Of a DNA stretch of 64,000 bases, positions 9,233-18,895 are shown one piece after another. The first letter of the stretch is position 1, and every line of letters begins with the position of its first letter. The stretch comes from Granulicatella adiacens ATCC 49175 (lineage in GTDB: Bacteria; Bacillota; Bacilli; Lactobacillales; Aerococcaceae). The notes below the pieces were generated by a model, which made no database searches, was not told where the DNA came from, and saw only the letters and a list, made by a program, of their open reading frames with translations. The translations under genes and the position numbers were made by a program. The stretch covers positions 806,001 through 870,000 of the forward strand of contig NZ_CP102283.1 in NCBI RefSeq assembly GCF_025150565.1. Direction: 5' to 3'.

Positions 9233-9261
9233 TTCACAAAAGTTTGTTAAATTATTATACG
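9233..9261 (+). promoter_or_regulatory. Candidate promoter of the pdh operon
   Basis: TTCACA (9233-9238) and TATACG (9256-9261) are separated by 17 nt. A TAGTACAGTT repeat lies about 14 nt downstream, near the expected transcription start, and could be an operator. Confidence 0.45.
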
Positions 9262-9307
9262 ATAGCAGAGGGAATAGTACAGTTTTAACTACCTGTTTTG
9301 TCTGTGA

Positions 9308-10450
<1,143 letters not shown>

Positions 10451-10452
10451 TT

Positions 10453-11430
10453 ATGGCACAAATGACAATGATTCAAGCCATCACTGATGCATTGGCTGTT
10501 GAATTAAAACGTGATGAAAATGTCCTAATTTTCGGGGAAGACGTTGGTAAAAACGGTGGGGTTTTCCGTGCAACTCAAGGACTTCAAGATGAATTCGGTG
10601 AAGACCGCGTTTTCAATACTCCTTTAGCAGAATCTGGTATCGGTGGTTTAGCAATCGGTTTAGCTTTAGAAGGTTACCGTCCAGTTCCTGAAATCCAATT
10701 CTTCGGTTTCGTATTCGAAGTAATGGATAGCGTGGTAGCTCAAGCAGCTCGTACACGTTACCGTATGGGTGGAACTCGTAACATGCCAATCGTATTCCGT
10801 TCACCAATGGGTGGTGGGGTACATACTCCAGAATTACACTCAGATAACTTAGAAGGTTTAGTAGCTCAATCACCAGGTTTGAAAGTGGTTATCCCTTCAA
10901 ATCCATACGATGCAAAAGGGTTATTAATCGCAGCTATTCGTGACAACGATCCAGTTGTTTACTTAGAGCACATGAAATTATACCGTTCATTCCGTGAAGA
11001 AGTTCCAGAAGGAGAATACACAGTTCCTCTAGGAGTAGCTGCAGTAACTCGTGAAGGTAAAGACGTATCTGTAATTACTTACGGTGCAATGGTTCGTGAA
11101 GCTGTTAAAGCTGCTGAAAACTTAGAAAAAGAAGGAATCTCAGTAGAAGTTATCGACTTACGTACTGTTTCTCCATTAGACTTAGACACAATCTTAGCAT
11201 CAGTTGAAAAAACTGGTCGCGTAGTGGTTGTTCAAGAAGCACAACGTCAAGCTGGTATCGGCGCAATGGTAATGTCTGAAATTTCTGAACGTGCAATCTT
11301 AAGTTTAGAAGCTCCTATCGGACGTGTTGCAGCTCCAGATACAATCTTCCCATTTGGTCAAGCAGAAAACGACTGGTTACCAAATGCTAGCGATATTGAA
11401 GCTAAAGTTCGCGAAACAGTGAACTTCTAA
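10453..11430 (+). CDS. pdhB: Pyruvate dehydrogenase E1 component, beta subunit
   Basis: Pairs with PdhA to form the alpha2beta2 E1 enzyme. Hallmarks are the [15 protein letters not shown] start, [21 protein letters not shown], and the transketolase C-terminal segment [15 protein letters not shown] with [13 protein letters not shown]. It has 325 residues, standard length. ATG 10453 is preceded by AAGGAG at about 10437-10442, inside the end of pdhA, indicating coupled translation. A hairpin (11446-11480) separates it from pdhC. Confidence 0.97.
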   Translation: MAQMTMIQAITDALAVELKRDENVLIFGEDVGKNGGVFRATQGLQDEFGEDRVFNTPLAESGIGGLAIGLALEGYRPVPEIQFFGFVFEVMDSVVAQAARTRYRMGGTRNMPIVFRSPMGGGVHTPELHSDNLEGLVAQSPGLKVVIPSNPYDAKGLLIAAIRDNDPVVYLEHMKLYRSFREEVPEGEYTVPLGVAAVTREGKDVSVITYGAMVREAVKAAENLEKEGISVEVIDLRTVSPLDLDTILASVEKTGRVVVVQEAQRQAGIGAMVMSEISERAILSLEAPIGRVAAPDTIFPFGQAENDWLPNASDIEAKVRETVNF

Positions 11431-11445
11431 TTCAACAATTTTCAT

Positions 11446-11480
11446 TCTAAAGAGCCTCTCGCATGAGTGTGCTCTTTAGA
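11446..11480 (+). other. Intercistronic hairpin between pdhB and pdhC
   Basis: Perfect 10-bp arms (11446-11455 and 11471-11480) enclose 15 nt and are followed by GTTTTATAAAA. It could be a weak attenuator, an RNA processing site or an mRNA stabiliser that separates E1 from E2 expression. Confidence 0.55.
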
Positions 11481-11511
11481 GTTTTATAAAAATAAGAAGG
11501 GATGTACAAGC

Positions 11512-13128
11512 ATGGCTTTCCAATTTAAAATGCCTGATATCGGTGAAGGTATCGCAGAAGGCGAAATCGTAAAAATCGACATTAAAGTCGGAGATACAAT
11601 TCAAGAAGATGATATTTTATTCGAAGTACAAAACGACAAATCTGTAGAAGAAATTCCTTCTCCAGTAAGTGGTAAAGTATTAGAAGTTAAAGTTCAAGAA
11701 GGTACAGTAGCACGAGTTGGCGACATCATCGTAGTTATCGACGATGGTTCTGGTCCAGCCGAAGCATCTGCACCAGCAGCGGCTCCAGCGGCAACACCTG
11801 CACCAGCAGCACCTGCAGCATCAAGCACTTTCCAATTCAAATTACCTGACATCGGTGAAGGAATTGCAGAAGGTGAAATCGTTAAAATCGACATCAAAGT
11901 AGGCGACAAGATTGTTGAAGATGACATTTTATTCGAAGTACAAAACGATAAATCAGTAGAATCTATTCCTTCTCCAGTATCTGGAACTGTTACAGCAGTT
12001 TTAGTATCTGAAGGAACAGTAGCTCACGTTGGTGATGTAATCGTTGAAATCGCAACAGAAGGCGGTTCTCACGCACCTGCAGCAGCGGCTCCAGCAGCAC
12101 CAGCAGCACCAGCAGCTGCTCCAGCGGCACCTGCAGCTCCAACTGGAGTTCCAGCAGCAAGCAACCCTGGTAAATTAGTATTAGCAATGCCTTCAGTTCG
12201 TCAATATGCACGTGAAAAAGGCGTTGATATCACAGCAGTAGTTCCAACTGGTAAAGGTGGACGCGTAACTCGTGAAGACATCGATAACTTCGGTGGCGCG
12301 CCAGTAGCAGCTCCTGCAGCAGCTCCAGCAGCAGTAGAAGCTCCAGTAGCATCTGCAGCACCAGCTCAAGCATCTGCACCAGCAGCAGCTCCAGCTCCAG
12401 CTAAACCATTCGTTGGATCAGCAGAACGTGAAGAACGTGTTAAATTAACTCCAATGCGTAAAGCAATCTCTAAAGCAATGGTTAACAGCAAACATACTGC
12501 ACCACACGTTACATTACATGACCAAGTTGAAGTTTCTAAACTTTGGGATCACCGTAAGAAATTCAAAGATGTTGCAGCTGCACAAGGTACTAAATTAACA
12601 TTCTTACCTTATGTTGTTAAAGCTTTAGCAGTAGCAATGAAGAAATTCCCAGTATTGAATGCTTCTATCGATGACGCATCTCAAGAAATTGTTTACAAAA
12701 ACTACATCAACATCGGTATCGCTACAGATACAGATTTAGGTTTATTCGTTCCAAATATCAAAGATGCGAATACTAAGAGCATGTTCGGTATTGCAGATGA
12801 AATTAACGCATTAGCTGCAAAAGCTCATGAAGGTAAATTAACAGCTGCTGAAATGGGACAAGGAACAATTACAATCTCTAACATCGGTTCAGTAGGTGGC
12901 GGTTGGTTCACTCCAGTTATCAACTACCCTGAAGTTGCGATTTTAGGTGTTGGTACAATCGTTCGTGAACCAGTAATCAACGAAAACGATGAAATCGTAA
13001 TCGGACGTAACATGAAATTATCATTAAGCTTTGACCACCGTATCGTGGACGGCGCAACTGCTCAAAAAGCTATGAACGAAATCAAACGTCTATTAAACGA
13101 TCCAGAATTATTATTAATGGAAGCTTAA
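11512..13128 (+). CDS. pdhC: Dihydrolipoamide acetyltransferase (PDH E2), two lipoyl domains
   Basis: Core of the PDH complex; transfers the acetyl group from lipoyl-Lys to CoA. It has two almost identical lipoyl domains, with lipoylated Lys in QNDKS at K43 and K147. Ala/Pro linkers separate them from each other, from a peripheral subunit-binding domain ([15 protein letters not shown] to GRVTREDI, about 225-260) and from the catalytic domain. The catalytic motif is DHRIVDG (His about 509). At 538 residues its length fits the two-lipoyl form. ATG 11512 is used because AGAAGGGA lies 9 nt upstream; the in-frame extension to 11467 has no ribosome site. The near-duplicate lipoyl units could recombine. 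Confidence 0.96.
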   Translation: MAFQFKMPDIGEGIAEGEIVKIDIKVGDTIQEDDILFEVQNDKSVEEIPSPVSGKVLEVKVQEGTVARVGDIIVVIDDGSGPAEASAPAAAPAATPAPAAPAASSTFQFKLPDIGEGIAEGEIVKIDIKVGDKIVEDDILFEVQNDKSVESIPSPVSGTVTAVLVSEGTVAHVGDVIVEIATEGGSHAPAAAAPAAPAAPAAAPAAPAAPTGVPAASNPGKLVLAMPSVRQYAREKGVDITAVVPTGKGGRVTREDIDNFGGAPVAAPAAAPAAVEAPVASAAPAQASAPAAAPAPAKPFVGSAEREERVKLTPMRKAISKAMVNSKHTAPHVTLHDQVEVSKLWDHRKKFKDVAAAQGTKLTFLPYVVKALAVAMKKFPVLNASIDDASQEIVYKNYINIGIATDTDLGLFVPNIKDANTKSMFGIADEINALAAKAHEGKLTAAEMGQGTITISNIGSVGGGWFTPVINYPEVAILGVGTIVREPVINENDEIVIGRNMKLSLSFDHRIVDGATAQKAMNEIKRLLNDPELLLMEA

Positions 13129-13147
13129 TTCATTAAACAGTTAGGGG

Positions 13148-13171
13148 CGACGTAGACACGTGTTTACGTCG
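13148..13171 (+). other. Intercistronic palindrome between pdhC and pdhD
   Basis: A 24-nt self-complementary segment (12 nt per arm, two wobble pairs, strongest outer part CGACGTA/TACGTCG) lies between the pdhC stop and the pdhD ribosome site. It has no T run of its own, so it is more likely an RNA stability or processing element than a terminator. Confidence 0.5.
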
Positions 13172-13206
13172 GTTCCTTATTTGAAAACTTTTAAGAGGTG
13201 AAAAAA

Positions 13207-14613
13207 ATGGTAGTAGGCGATTTCGCTATTGAACTAGATACAGTCGTAATCGGTGCCGGCCCTGGTGGATATGTTGCAGCTATTCGTGCAGCACAAGAAG
13301 GTCAAAAAGTTGCGATTATCGAGAAAGAATATATTGGTGGTGTCTGCTTAAACGTTGGATGTATTCCTTCTAAAGCATTGATTGCTGCTGGACATCATTA
13401 CCAAGAAGCACAACACTCAGAAGTATTTGGTGTGACTGCTAAAGAAGTTGTTTTAGACTTCGCAAAAACTCAAGAATGGAAAGATAACCAAGTTGTTAAG
13501 AAATTAACTGCTGGTGTTGAGTACTTATTAAAGAAAAACAAAGTTGAAATCATTCGTGGAGAAGCTTTCTTAGTAGACGAACACACTTTACGTGTTGTGA
13601 CTGAAGACAGCGCTCAAACATACTCATTCAACCATGCTATCATAGCTACTGGTAGCCGTCCAATCGAAATCAAAGGTTTCAAATTTGGTGGACGCGTGAT
13701 CGATTCAACTGGTGGTTTAGGTCTTAAAGAAGTTCCTAAAAAATTAGTTGTTATCGGTGGTGGAGTTATCGGTTCAGAATTAGGTTCAGCATACGCTAAC
13801 TTAGGTTCAGAAGTGACAATCCTTGAAGGTGCTCCAAGCATCCTTTCAATGTTTGACAAAGACATGGTTAAACTTGTTGAAGATAACATGGCTAAAAAAG
13901 GTGTTACTATCGTAACTAACGCAATGGCTAAAGAAGCTGTTGATAATGGTGACAGCGTAACTGTTAAGTACACAGTTGACGGCAAAGAAGAAGCGGTTGA
14001 AGCGGACTACGTAATGGTTGCTGTAGGTCGCCGTCCTAACACTGACGAATTAGGATTAGACGTTGCTGGTGTTGAAATGACTGAACGTGGTTTAGTAAAA
14101 GTTGACAACCAAGGACGTACAAACGTTAAAAATATTTTTGCTATTGGTGATATCGTTCCTGGACCAGCTTTAGCTCATAAAGCAAGCTACGAAGGAAAAA
14201 TTGCTGCAGAAGCAATCTCAGGTAAAGCAGTGGCTGTTGACTACCGTGCAATGCCTTCTGTTGCCTTCACTGATCCAGAATTAGCTTCAGTTGGATACAC
14301 TCAACAACAAGCTAAAGATGCTGGTTTACAAGTGAAAGCTTCTAAATTCCCATTATCAGGAAATGGTCGTGCATTATCATTGAACGCTACTGAAGGTTTC
14401 GTTCGTTTAATCACTACTAAAGATGATAACGTAATCGTTGGTGCACAAGTTGCCGGCGTGAATGCTTCAGATATCATTGCTGAATTAGGTTTAGCAATTG
14501 AAGCTGGAATGAATGCAGAAGATATCGCATTAACAATTCACTCACATCCATCATTATCAGAAGTAGTTATGGATACAGCTGAATTAGCATTAGGTATGCC
14601 AATTCACGTTTAA
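13207..14613 (+). CDS. pdhD: Dihydrolipoamide dehydrogenase (PDH E3)
   Basis: FAD enzyme that reoxidises dihydrolipoyl-Lys with NAD+. The FAD-binding GxGxxG is in [12 protein letters not shown]. The redox disulfide is [13 protein letters not shown] (C47 and C52). The NAD-binding glycines lie in [20 protein letters not shown], and the C-terminal HSHPSLSE holds the catalytic His-Glu pair. It has 468 residues. I start at ATG 13207 because AAGAGGTG at 13193-13200 is its ribosome site; the GTG at 13198 lies inside that site. It is the last gene of pdhABCD, followed by a terminator. Confidence 0.97.
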   Translation: MVVGDFAIELDTVVIGAGPGGYVAAIRAAQEGQKVAIIEKEYIGGVCLNVGCIPSKALIAAGHHYQEAQHSEVFGVTAKEVVLDFAKTQEWKDNQVVKKLTAGVEYLLKKNKVEIIRGEAFLVDEHTLRVVTEDSAQTYSFNHAIIATGSRPIEIKGFKFGGRVIDSTGGLGLKEVPKKLVVIGGGVIGSELGSAYANLGSEVTILEGAPSILSMFDKDMVKLVEDNMAKKGVTIVTNAMAKEAVDNGDSVTVKYTVDGKEEAVEADYVMVAVGRRPNTDELGLDVAGVEMTERGLVKVDNQGRTNVKNIFAIGDIVPGPALAHKASYEGKIAAEAISGKAVAVDYRAMPSVAFTDPELASVGYTQQQAKDAGLQVKASKFPLSGNGRALSLNATEGFVRLITTKDDNVIVGAQVAGVNASDIIAELGLAIEAGMNAEDIALTIHSHPSLSEVVMDTAELALGMPIHV

Positions 14614-14634
14614 TTTTCATATTAATGAACTTAG

Positions 14635-14661
14635 AGGACTCGAATTTTCGGGTCCTTTTTT
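14635..14661 (+). terminator. Terminator of the pdh operon
   Basis: A 10-bp stem (one G-T pair) around a two-base TT loop, right arm TTCGGGTCCT, followed by a T6 run. Confidence 0.85.
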
Positions 14662-14756
14662 GTTGCTGTTAAAGAAAAGATGACGTAGTTTGCGTTTTAA
14701 ACCCGAACAATTATCTGACTGAAGTTTAAAATATTTGTGGTTTCCTCCTGGATAGC

Positions 14757-14786
14757 TTGATTGGAGTGGGGGTTATCGCTTATAAT
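14757..14786 (+). promoter_or_regulatory. Promoter of psuK-psuG
   Basis: TTGATT (14757-14762) and a perfect TATAAT (14781-14786) are separated by 18 nt, 82 nt before the psuK start. Confidence 0.65.
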
Positions 14787-14801
14787 GAAGCGTATAAGAC
14801 C

Positions 14802-14833
14802 GAATGAAGGAAAAGCTTCATCCTCCTCCATTC
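14802..14833 (+). promoter_or_regulatory. Leader hairpin of psuK with anti-Shine-Dalgarno-like strand
   Basis: Arms 14802-14811 and 14824-14833 pair at 9 of 10 positions. The right side carries TCCTCCTCC (14821-14829), which could instead pair with the GAAGGGGGA ribosome site at 14853-14861. This arrangement could let the leader switch psuK translation; no known riboswitch class is recognised. Confidence 0.4.
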
Positions 14834-14867
14834 ATCGAACCTTTATGTAAACGAAGGGGGATGTTTC

Positions 14868-15821
14868 ATGTCTGAGGACAAGAAATTTAAGGATTCCTAC
14901 GTACTTTGTATCGGTGGAATGAACGTGGACAAGAAAGTCCAATTGCTCGAAAATCTCGTGCTCGAAACGAGCAATCCAGTAGTCTCATCATTAAGTGCAG
15001 GTGGTGTTGCCAGAAACATTGCTGAAAATTTAGGACGACTAGGGCTTCCTGTTAAGATGTTATCGGTAGCAGGAGATGACGAAAGTTTTACATGGCTTGA
15101 AAGAGAAACGAAAGACATCATTGATTTTTCATTAGTTGACCGACTTTCAGGAAAAATAACGTCGAATTATACAGCGATTTTGGACCTACAAGGTGATATG
15201 TGTCTTGCTTTAGCAGATATGAGCATTTGTGAGGAGATGACACCTAAGTGGCTCACTTCGCATGAAGAAGCGGTGAAAGAAGCAGCGCTCGTCATTGCGG
15301 ATCTCAATCTTCCTCAAGAAACATTAGCAGCGCTTATACAGCTAACAAATGAAGGAAAAATTCCACTTGCGATTATTCCAGTGAGCGGACCGAAGATGAA
15401 ACGAATCCCAGACAAATTACAAGGAGTTTCTTGGATTGTCGTGAATGAAGATGAGTCAAAAACGAGGTACGGCGAACACGAACTTCCTGAACTGGCTACT
15501 CTGTGGCAGAGGGATGGCGTTGAAAACATTGTGATTACTAAAGGAACCAAATGTGGCGTCTTTGCAGATGTTACAGGAATCGTAAAGACTTTTACACCGA
15601 TTAAAGCAGAGCAAGTCTGTGATGTGACAGGAGCAGGAGATTCATTTTCTTCTGGAGTACTCTATGGGGCTCTTAAGGGAGCAAGTTTGGAAGAGTCGAT
15701 TGGATACGGATTAACGAATTCGTACTATACAGTCCAAGCTATTGAAACAGTTCGAAAAGACTTAAATGCTAAGTCATTTGAAAAAGAATATCAACAATTA
15801 AAGGAAAGAGGTTTATCATGA
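14868..15821 (+). CDS. psuK: PfkB-family pseudouridine kinase
   Basis: Ribokinase-like enzyme expected to phosphorylate pseudouridine to pseudouridine 5'-phosphate. The N-terminal GGMNVDKK and the AGGVARNIAENLGRLG substrate region are PfkB signature 1. DVTGAGDSFSSGVLYG is signature 2, with the catalytic Asp in GAGD. It has 317 residues. The specificity call rests on the 4-nt ATGA overlap with psuG, whose substrate is its product. ATG 14868 has GGGGG 7 nt upstream. The sequence alone would not exclude another nucleoside or sugar. Confidence 0.88.
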   Translation: MSEDKKFKDSYVLCIGGMNVDKKVQLLENLVLETSNPVVSSLSAGGVARNIAENLGRLGLPVKMLSVAGDDESFTWLERETKDIIDFSLVDRLSGKITSNYTAILDLQGDMCLALADMSICEEMTPKWLTSHEEAVKEAALVIADLNLPQETLAALIQLTNEGKIPLAIIPVSGPKMKRIPDKLQGVSWIVVNEDESKTRYGEHELPELATLWQRDGVENIVITKGTKCGVFADVTGIVKTFTPIKAEQVCDVTGAGDSFSSGVLYGALKGASLEESIGYGLTNSYYTVQAIETVRKDLNAKSFEKEYQQLKERGLS

Positions 15822-16732
15822 ATCCATTATTATCAATCAGTAAAGAAGTGCAACACGCTTTAGACAACAACTTACCAGTCGTTGCGTTAGAATCAACCAT
15901 CATTTCACACGGAATGCCATATCCACAAAACGTTGAAATGGCTAAAACTGTTGAACAAATTATCCGCGACAATGGGGCTGTTCCAGCAACTATCGCTATC
16001 ATGGACGGAAAATACAAAATTGGTTTAGAAGAAGCTGACTTAGAACGTCTTGCAAAAGAAAAACCAGTTGCAAAAGTATCACGCCGTGACTTAGCAGAAA
16101 CATTTGCTAAAGGTGTTTTAGGTGCAACTACAGTAGCGACAACGATGATTGGTGCGCACTTAGCGGGTATCAAAGTATTCGTAACTGGCGGTATCGGTGG
16201 GGTTCACCGTGGCGTTGAAGAAACAATGGATATTTCAGCAGACTTAGATGAATTAGGACAAACTCCAGTAACAGTTGTCTGCGCTGGTGCCAAAGCGATT
16301 CTTGATTTACCACGTACTCTTGAATATTTAGAAACAAAAGGCGTTCCAGTAGTAGGTTACCAAACAGACTACTTACCAGCATTCTACACTCGTACATCTG
16401 AGTACAAATTAAACAGCCGAGTTGAATCAGCTAAAGAAGTTGCTGAAATGATTCGTTACTCTGAGTTATTGAACCTTAAAGGCGGTATCTTAGTCACAAA
16501 CCCAATCCCAGCTGAACACGAGATTCCACATGAAAAAATCGATGCGATTATCGATCAAGCGGTTCGTGAAGCAGACGAAAAAGGTGTTCACGGAAAAGAC
16601 AGCACACCACTCTTATTAGCGAAAATCGTTGAGTTAACAGGCGGGGAAAGCTTGAAGACAAACATTCAGCTTGTTTATAACAACGCGAAGCTTGGTGCGC
16701 AAATCGCAAAAGAATACCAAGAAGGAAAATAA
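15818..16732 (+). CDS. psuG: Pseudouridine-5'-phosphate glycosidase
   Basis: Cleaves the C-C glycosidic bond of pseudouridine 5'-phosphate to uracil and ribose 5-phosphate, letting the cell recycle the modified base from RNA turnover. Hallmarks are ALESTIISHGMPYPQN near the N-terminus, ATIAIMDGKYKIGL, VSRRDLA, GATTVATTM and FVTGGIGGVHRG, all typical of the YeiN/IndA family. NSRVESAKEVAEM follows. It has 304 residues, full length. It overlaps psuK by ATGA, so the kinase and glycosidase are made together. No uracil or pseudouridine transporter is adjacent. Confidence 0.93.
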   Translation: MNPLLSISKEVQHALDNNLPVVALESTIISHGMPYPQNVEMAKTVEQIIRDNGAVPATIAIMDGKYKIGLEEADLERLAKEKPVAKVSRRDLAETFAKGVLGATTVATTMIGAHLAGIKVFVTGGIGGVHRGVEETMDISADLDELGQTPVTVVCAGAKAILDLPRTLEYLETKGVPVVGYQTDYLPAFYTRTSEYKLNSRVESAKEVAEMIRYSELLNLKGGILVTNPIPAEHEIPHEKIDAIIDQAVREADEKGVHGKDSTPLLLAKIVELTGGESLKTNIQLVYNNAKLGAQIAKEYQEGK

Positions 16733-16746
16733 TCAAAGAAAAAGGC

Positions 16747-17062
16747 TTTATGGATTACAACGAATCCTTGCGGATTTGTTTGTAGATGCTGTGACAAGGC
16801 ACCGGTTCGAGCCGATGTCTCTCACCTTCAAAGCCTCAAAGAGGGCGTATGGATTAAAAATCCTACGCCCTCTTAGCACAGTGGTTGAATGGAATGAGTT
16901 TCGCTGTAAGCAGCTATCTCATTCCTATTCAACTTTGTGGGGGAAAGAAAACGAAATGCCATAGATACATTGTATCTATGGCATTTCTGTCTTTCTCCCT
17001 CGTTTTGATGCACTTCCTGTCACTGCAACTACAAAATCCGCGGATTCTCTGTAATCCATAAA
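16747..17062 (+). repeat. Foldback / structured-RNA-like element A (316 bp)
   Basis: Ends are inverted repeats: TTTATGGATTAC (16747-16758) with GTAATCCATAAA (17051-17062). Further inward are GAATCC with GGATTC, GCGGATTT with AAATCCGC, and a region from TTTGTAG to GTGACA matched by TGTCAC to CTACAAA. Next comes a core of about 40 nt (16803-16841) shared with B and C, then a 14-bp hairpin (16841-16872). Element A alone has two more helices: arms near 16883-16897 and 16916-16931, and a long stem with 16-bp arms at 16954-16969 and 16971-16986. This could be a structured RNA gene or a MITE-like mobile repeat. Confidence 0.7.
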
Positions 17063-17097
17063 TGCAAGAAAGAAAATAATTCATTCTTAAAAATACT

Positions 17098-17291
17098 TTT
17101 ATGGATTACTCTGTATCCTTACGGATATCTTCATATTAGCGATAACGGGGCATCGCTTCGAGCCCAAGGTCTCTCACCTTTAAAGCCTCAAAGAGGGCGT
17201 ATGGATTCAAAATCCTACGCCCTCTTATTCGTTTTAATGCTATTCCCGTTATTGCTAATATAGAATCCGTGGATACGAAGTAATCCATAAA
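17098..17291 (+). repeat. Foldback / structured-RNA-like element B (194 bp)
   Basis: The same plan as A, in the same orientation, 35 bp downstream. Outer arms 17098-17109 and 17280-17291 are identical to those of A. The next arm pair reads GTATCC with GGATAC where A has GAATCC with GGATTC, a compensatory change. Then come ATTAGCGATAACGGG paired with CCCGTTATTGCTAAT, the core box (17153-17193) and the same GAGGGCG hairpin (17193-17224). It lacks the two extra helices of A. Confidence 0.7.
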
Positions 17292-17500
17292 TGATTGGTT
17301 TTCTTTTGTGATTGTACCCAAGAGAAAAGGTGGCTGTGCTTCTTGAGTTAGAGAGTATAGGGACTAAGTTTGAAGGGCATGCTATTAACAAATTAAACTG
17401 AAAAGCAGTTTTAAAATTTGAGTTATTGTCTCAAATTTTCGAGGAATCAACCTATTTAGTAAATTCTGTAAGAGTAGGATTAAACCATATAAAGCACCAA

Positions 17501-17697
17501 GAAGATGATGACTGAGAATCTGACGGATGTCATCGTCGTAGTAATGGGAAAGTGCATTAAATGCGAATTAGCAGGAGTTAGAAATGTTTTTCTTACTCCT
17601 GCTTTGAGGCTTTAAAGGCGAAAGACGTAAGGCTTGAGCCGGTGCCCCTTTACAACGACAATGAAAAAATCCGCAAGGATTCTCAGGAATCATCTTC
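17501..17697 (-). repeat. Foldback / structured-RNA-like element C (197 bp, inverted)
   Basis: Same plan as A and B on the opposite strand. Outer arms are GAAGATGAT (17501-17509) with ATCATCTTC (17689-17697), then CTGAGAATC with GATTCTCAG. These differ in sequence from A and B but still pair. The core box (17602-17642, read on the minus strand) is closely similar to A and B. The hairpin after it is different, GCAGGAGT with ACTCCTGC plus AGAAA with TTTCT (17571-17602), yet occupies the same place. Conserved core with changed but paired helices suggests selection on structure. Confidence 0.65.
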
Positions 17698-17725
17698 TTT
17701 ATTAAAAAGTTTTTTTATGCATAAA

Positions 17726-17754
17726 TGGAAACTCTTGCAGAAAAAGTGTATACT
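17726..17754 (+). promoter_or_regulatory. Candidate promoter of the UPF0223 gene
   Basis: TGGAAA (17726-17731), a 17-nt spacer and TATACT (17749-17754) preceded by TG lie 28 nt before the start. It is just outside the end of element C. Confidence 0.45.
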
Positions 17755-17781
17755 AAATAGGTATGATTGTGAGGTGGCGAA

Positions 17782-18063
17782 ATGGCCAATTATAGTTATC
17801 CAATTGATTTGGAATGGTCGCATGAAGAGATGAATAAAGTCATCAAACTTTGGAATGCGGTCGAAGAGGCTTACGAAAAAGGAATCCAAGTCGAGGCATT
17901 TAAAAAAGCCTACCAAGAATTTAAAACGGTAGTCCGTAGTATCGGTGAAGAGAAGAGACTTGGCCGTGAATTCGAGGAAGTAAGTGGATATAGCCTGTAT
18001 CGTGTTGTCCAAGCAAGTAAAAACGCAACAAAAATTATTCGTATGGAAGGATTGAAAAAATAA
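17782..18063 (+). CDS. UPF0223 family protein (YktA-like)
   Basis: A 93-residue soluble protein matching the UPF0223 family by its start, YSYPIDLEWSHEEMNKVIKLWNAVEEAYEKG, and by the conserved FKTVVRSIGEEKRLGREFEEVSGYSLYR segment. The family function is unknown. It overlaps the next gene by 1 nt (TAATG). Bacillus subtilis has the same pairing of a UPF0223 gene with an inositol-monophosphatase-family gene (yktA and yktC), supporting both identifications. A GAGGTGG ribosome site precedes ATG 17782. Confidence 0.85.
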   Translation: MANYSYPIDLEWSHEEMNKVIKLWNAVEEAYEKGIQVEAFKKAYQEFKTVVRSIGEEKRLGREFEEVSGYSLYRVVQASKNATKIIRMEGLKK

Positions 18064-18842
18064 TGGATTTATTAGCAACACACCTATTAGTAAATGACTG
18101 GATTATGGAGGCTGGACAAAAAATCCGTCACAGCTTTGGGGAGCCATTAAAAGTAGATACAAAAACAAGTCGTAACGACTTAGTAACAAACGTGGATAAA
18201 GAAATCGAACAATTCTTTATCGCAAAAATTCGCGAACAATTCCCAACACACAAAATCATGGGAGAAGAAGGTTTCGGTGACGAATTAACTTCAATGGACG
18301 GTTACGTTTGGTTAATCGACCCAATCGATGGCACATTGAACTTCGTGAAACGTCAAGAAGACTTCGGTATTATGATTGCGTTATATAAAGATGGCGTAGG
18401 TCTATTAGGTTACATTTACGATGTCATGCGTGATCGCTTCGTGTACGGTATTAAAGATTACGGTGCGTACTGCAACGGCCGTCGTCTTTCAACTCCTGAA
18501 ATCCACAGTATTGGCGACAGCTCAATCAACGTGAATGGATTTATGTTATTAGAAGCGACTGAAAAAGAAGCAGAAATGATTCGTAAAGCAATGGTTACTC
18601 GTACTTACGGTGCTTCTTCAATCGAGCATATCCAAGTGATTTTAGGAAAATCTGTAGCGTATGTTTCTACATTACTTGCTCCATGGGATATCGCACCAGG
18701 AATGGTGATTGCTAAAGAACTAGGATTACACTACAGTACAGTTGACGGAAAAGAAGTAGACTTCTTAGTTCCTAACAAAAAGACAACAGGTGTTATCTGT
18801 TCTAAAAATATTGCTGACGAAATTATCGCAGCATTTAAATAA
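18063..18842 (+). CDS. Inositol monophosphatase family phosphatase
   Basis: Mg-dependent phosphatase of the SuhB/YktC superfamily. Metal-binding motifs are GEEGF (about residue 70), WLIDPIDGTLNFV (about 86-98) and APWDIAPGMVIAKELG near the C-terminus. DLVTNVDKEIEQF is the usual N-terminal signature. It has 259 residues. The substrate may be inositol phosphate, but the superfamily also includes enzymes for fructose-1,6-bisphosphate, PAP or NADP, and the sequence does not settle it. Translation is coupled to the UPF0223 gene by a 1-nt overlap. A terminator follows. Confidence 0.88.
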   Translation: MDLLATHLLVNDWIMEAGQKIRHSFGEPLKVDTKTSRNDLVTNVDKEIEQFFIAKIREQFPTHKIMGEEGFGDELTSMDGYVWLIDPIDGTLNFVKRQEDFGIMIALYKDGVGLLGYIYDVMRDRFVYGIKDYGAYCNGRRLSTPEIHSIGDSSINVNGFMLLEATEKEAEMIRKAMVTRTYGASSIEHIQVILGKSVAYVSTLLAPWDIAPGMVIAKELGLHYSTVDGKEVDFLVPNKKTTGVICSKNIADEIIAAFK

Positions 18843-18850
18843 AAATGAAT

Positions 18851-18882
18851 GGAGGGGCGTAAGAGATTACGCCTCTTTCTTT
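18851..18882 (+). terminator. Terminator after the inositol-monophosphatase gene
   Basis: A stem of about 11 bp (GAGGGGCGTAA with TTACGCCTCTT, wobble pairs included) around GAGA, followed by TTCTTTT. Confidence 0.75.
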
Positions 18883-18895
18883 TAAAGGAGAACGT

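Larger units (their letters stand above)
16733..17781. other. Gene-free kilobase with three foldback elements
   Basis: No credible protein-coding gene lies here; the open frames of 60-130 codons that touch it are without ribosome sites or cross the repeats. It contains elements A (16747-17062), B (17098-17291) and C (17501-17697, opposite orientation), listed separately. Between B and C is unique AT-rich DNA with a perfect 10-bp hairpin (arms 17413-17422 and 17430-17439). A candidate promoter for the UPF0223 gene lies at its right end. Confidence 0.7.

Noticed and set aside
11467-11511. N-terminal extension of PdhC
   Set aside because: The extra 15 codons lie in the intercistronic hairpin region, and the lipoyl domain begins at [13 protein letters not shown].
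16801-16815. GGTTCGAGCC resembling a tRNA T-loop
   Set aside because: No cloverleaf can be drawn around it. The same word is part of the conserved core shared by elements A, B and C.
16671-16964. 97-codon plus-strand open frame after psuG
   Set aside because: It begins inside psuG in another frame and runs through foldback element A. It has no ribosome site and no family resemblance.
17683-18081. 132-codon minus-strand open frame opposite the UPF0223 gene
   Set aside because: It is antisense to a recognised gene and to element C, with no ribosome site.
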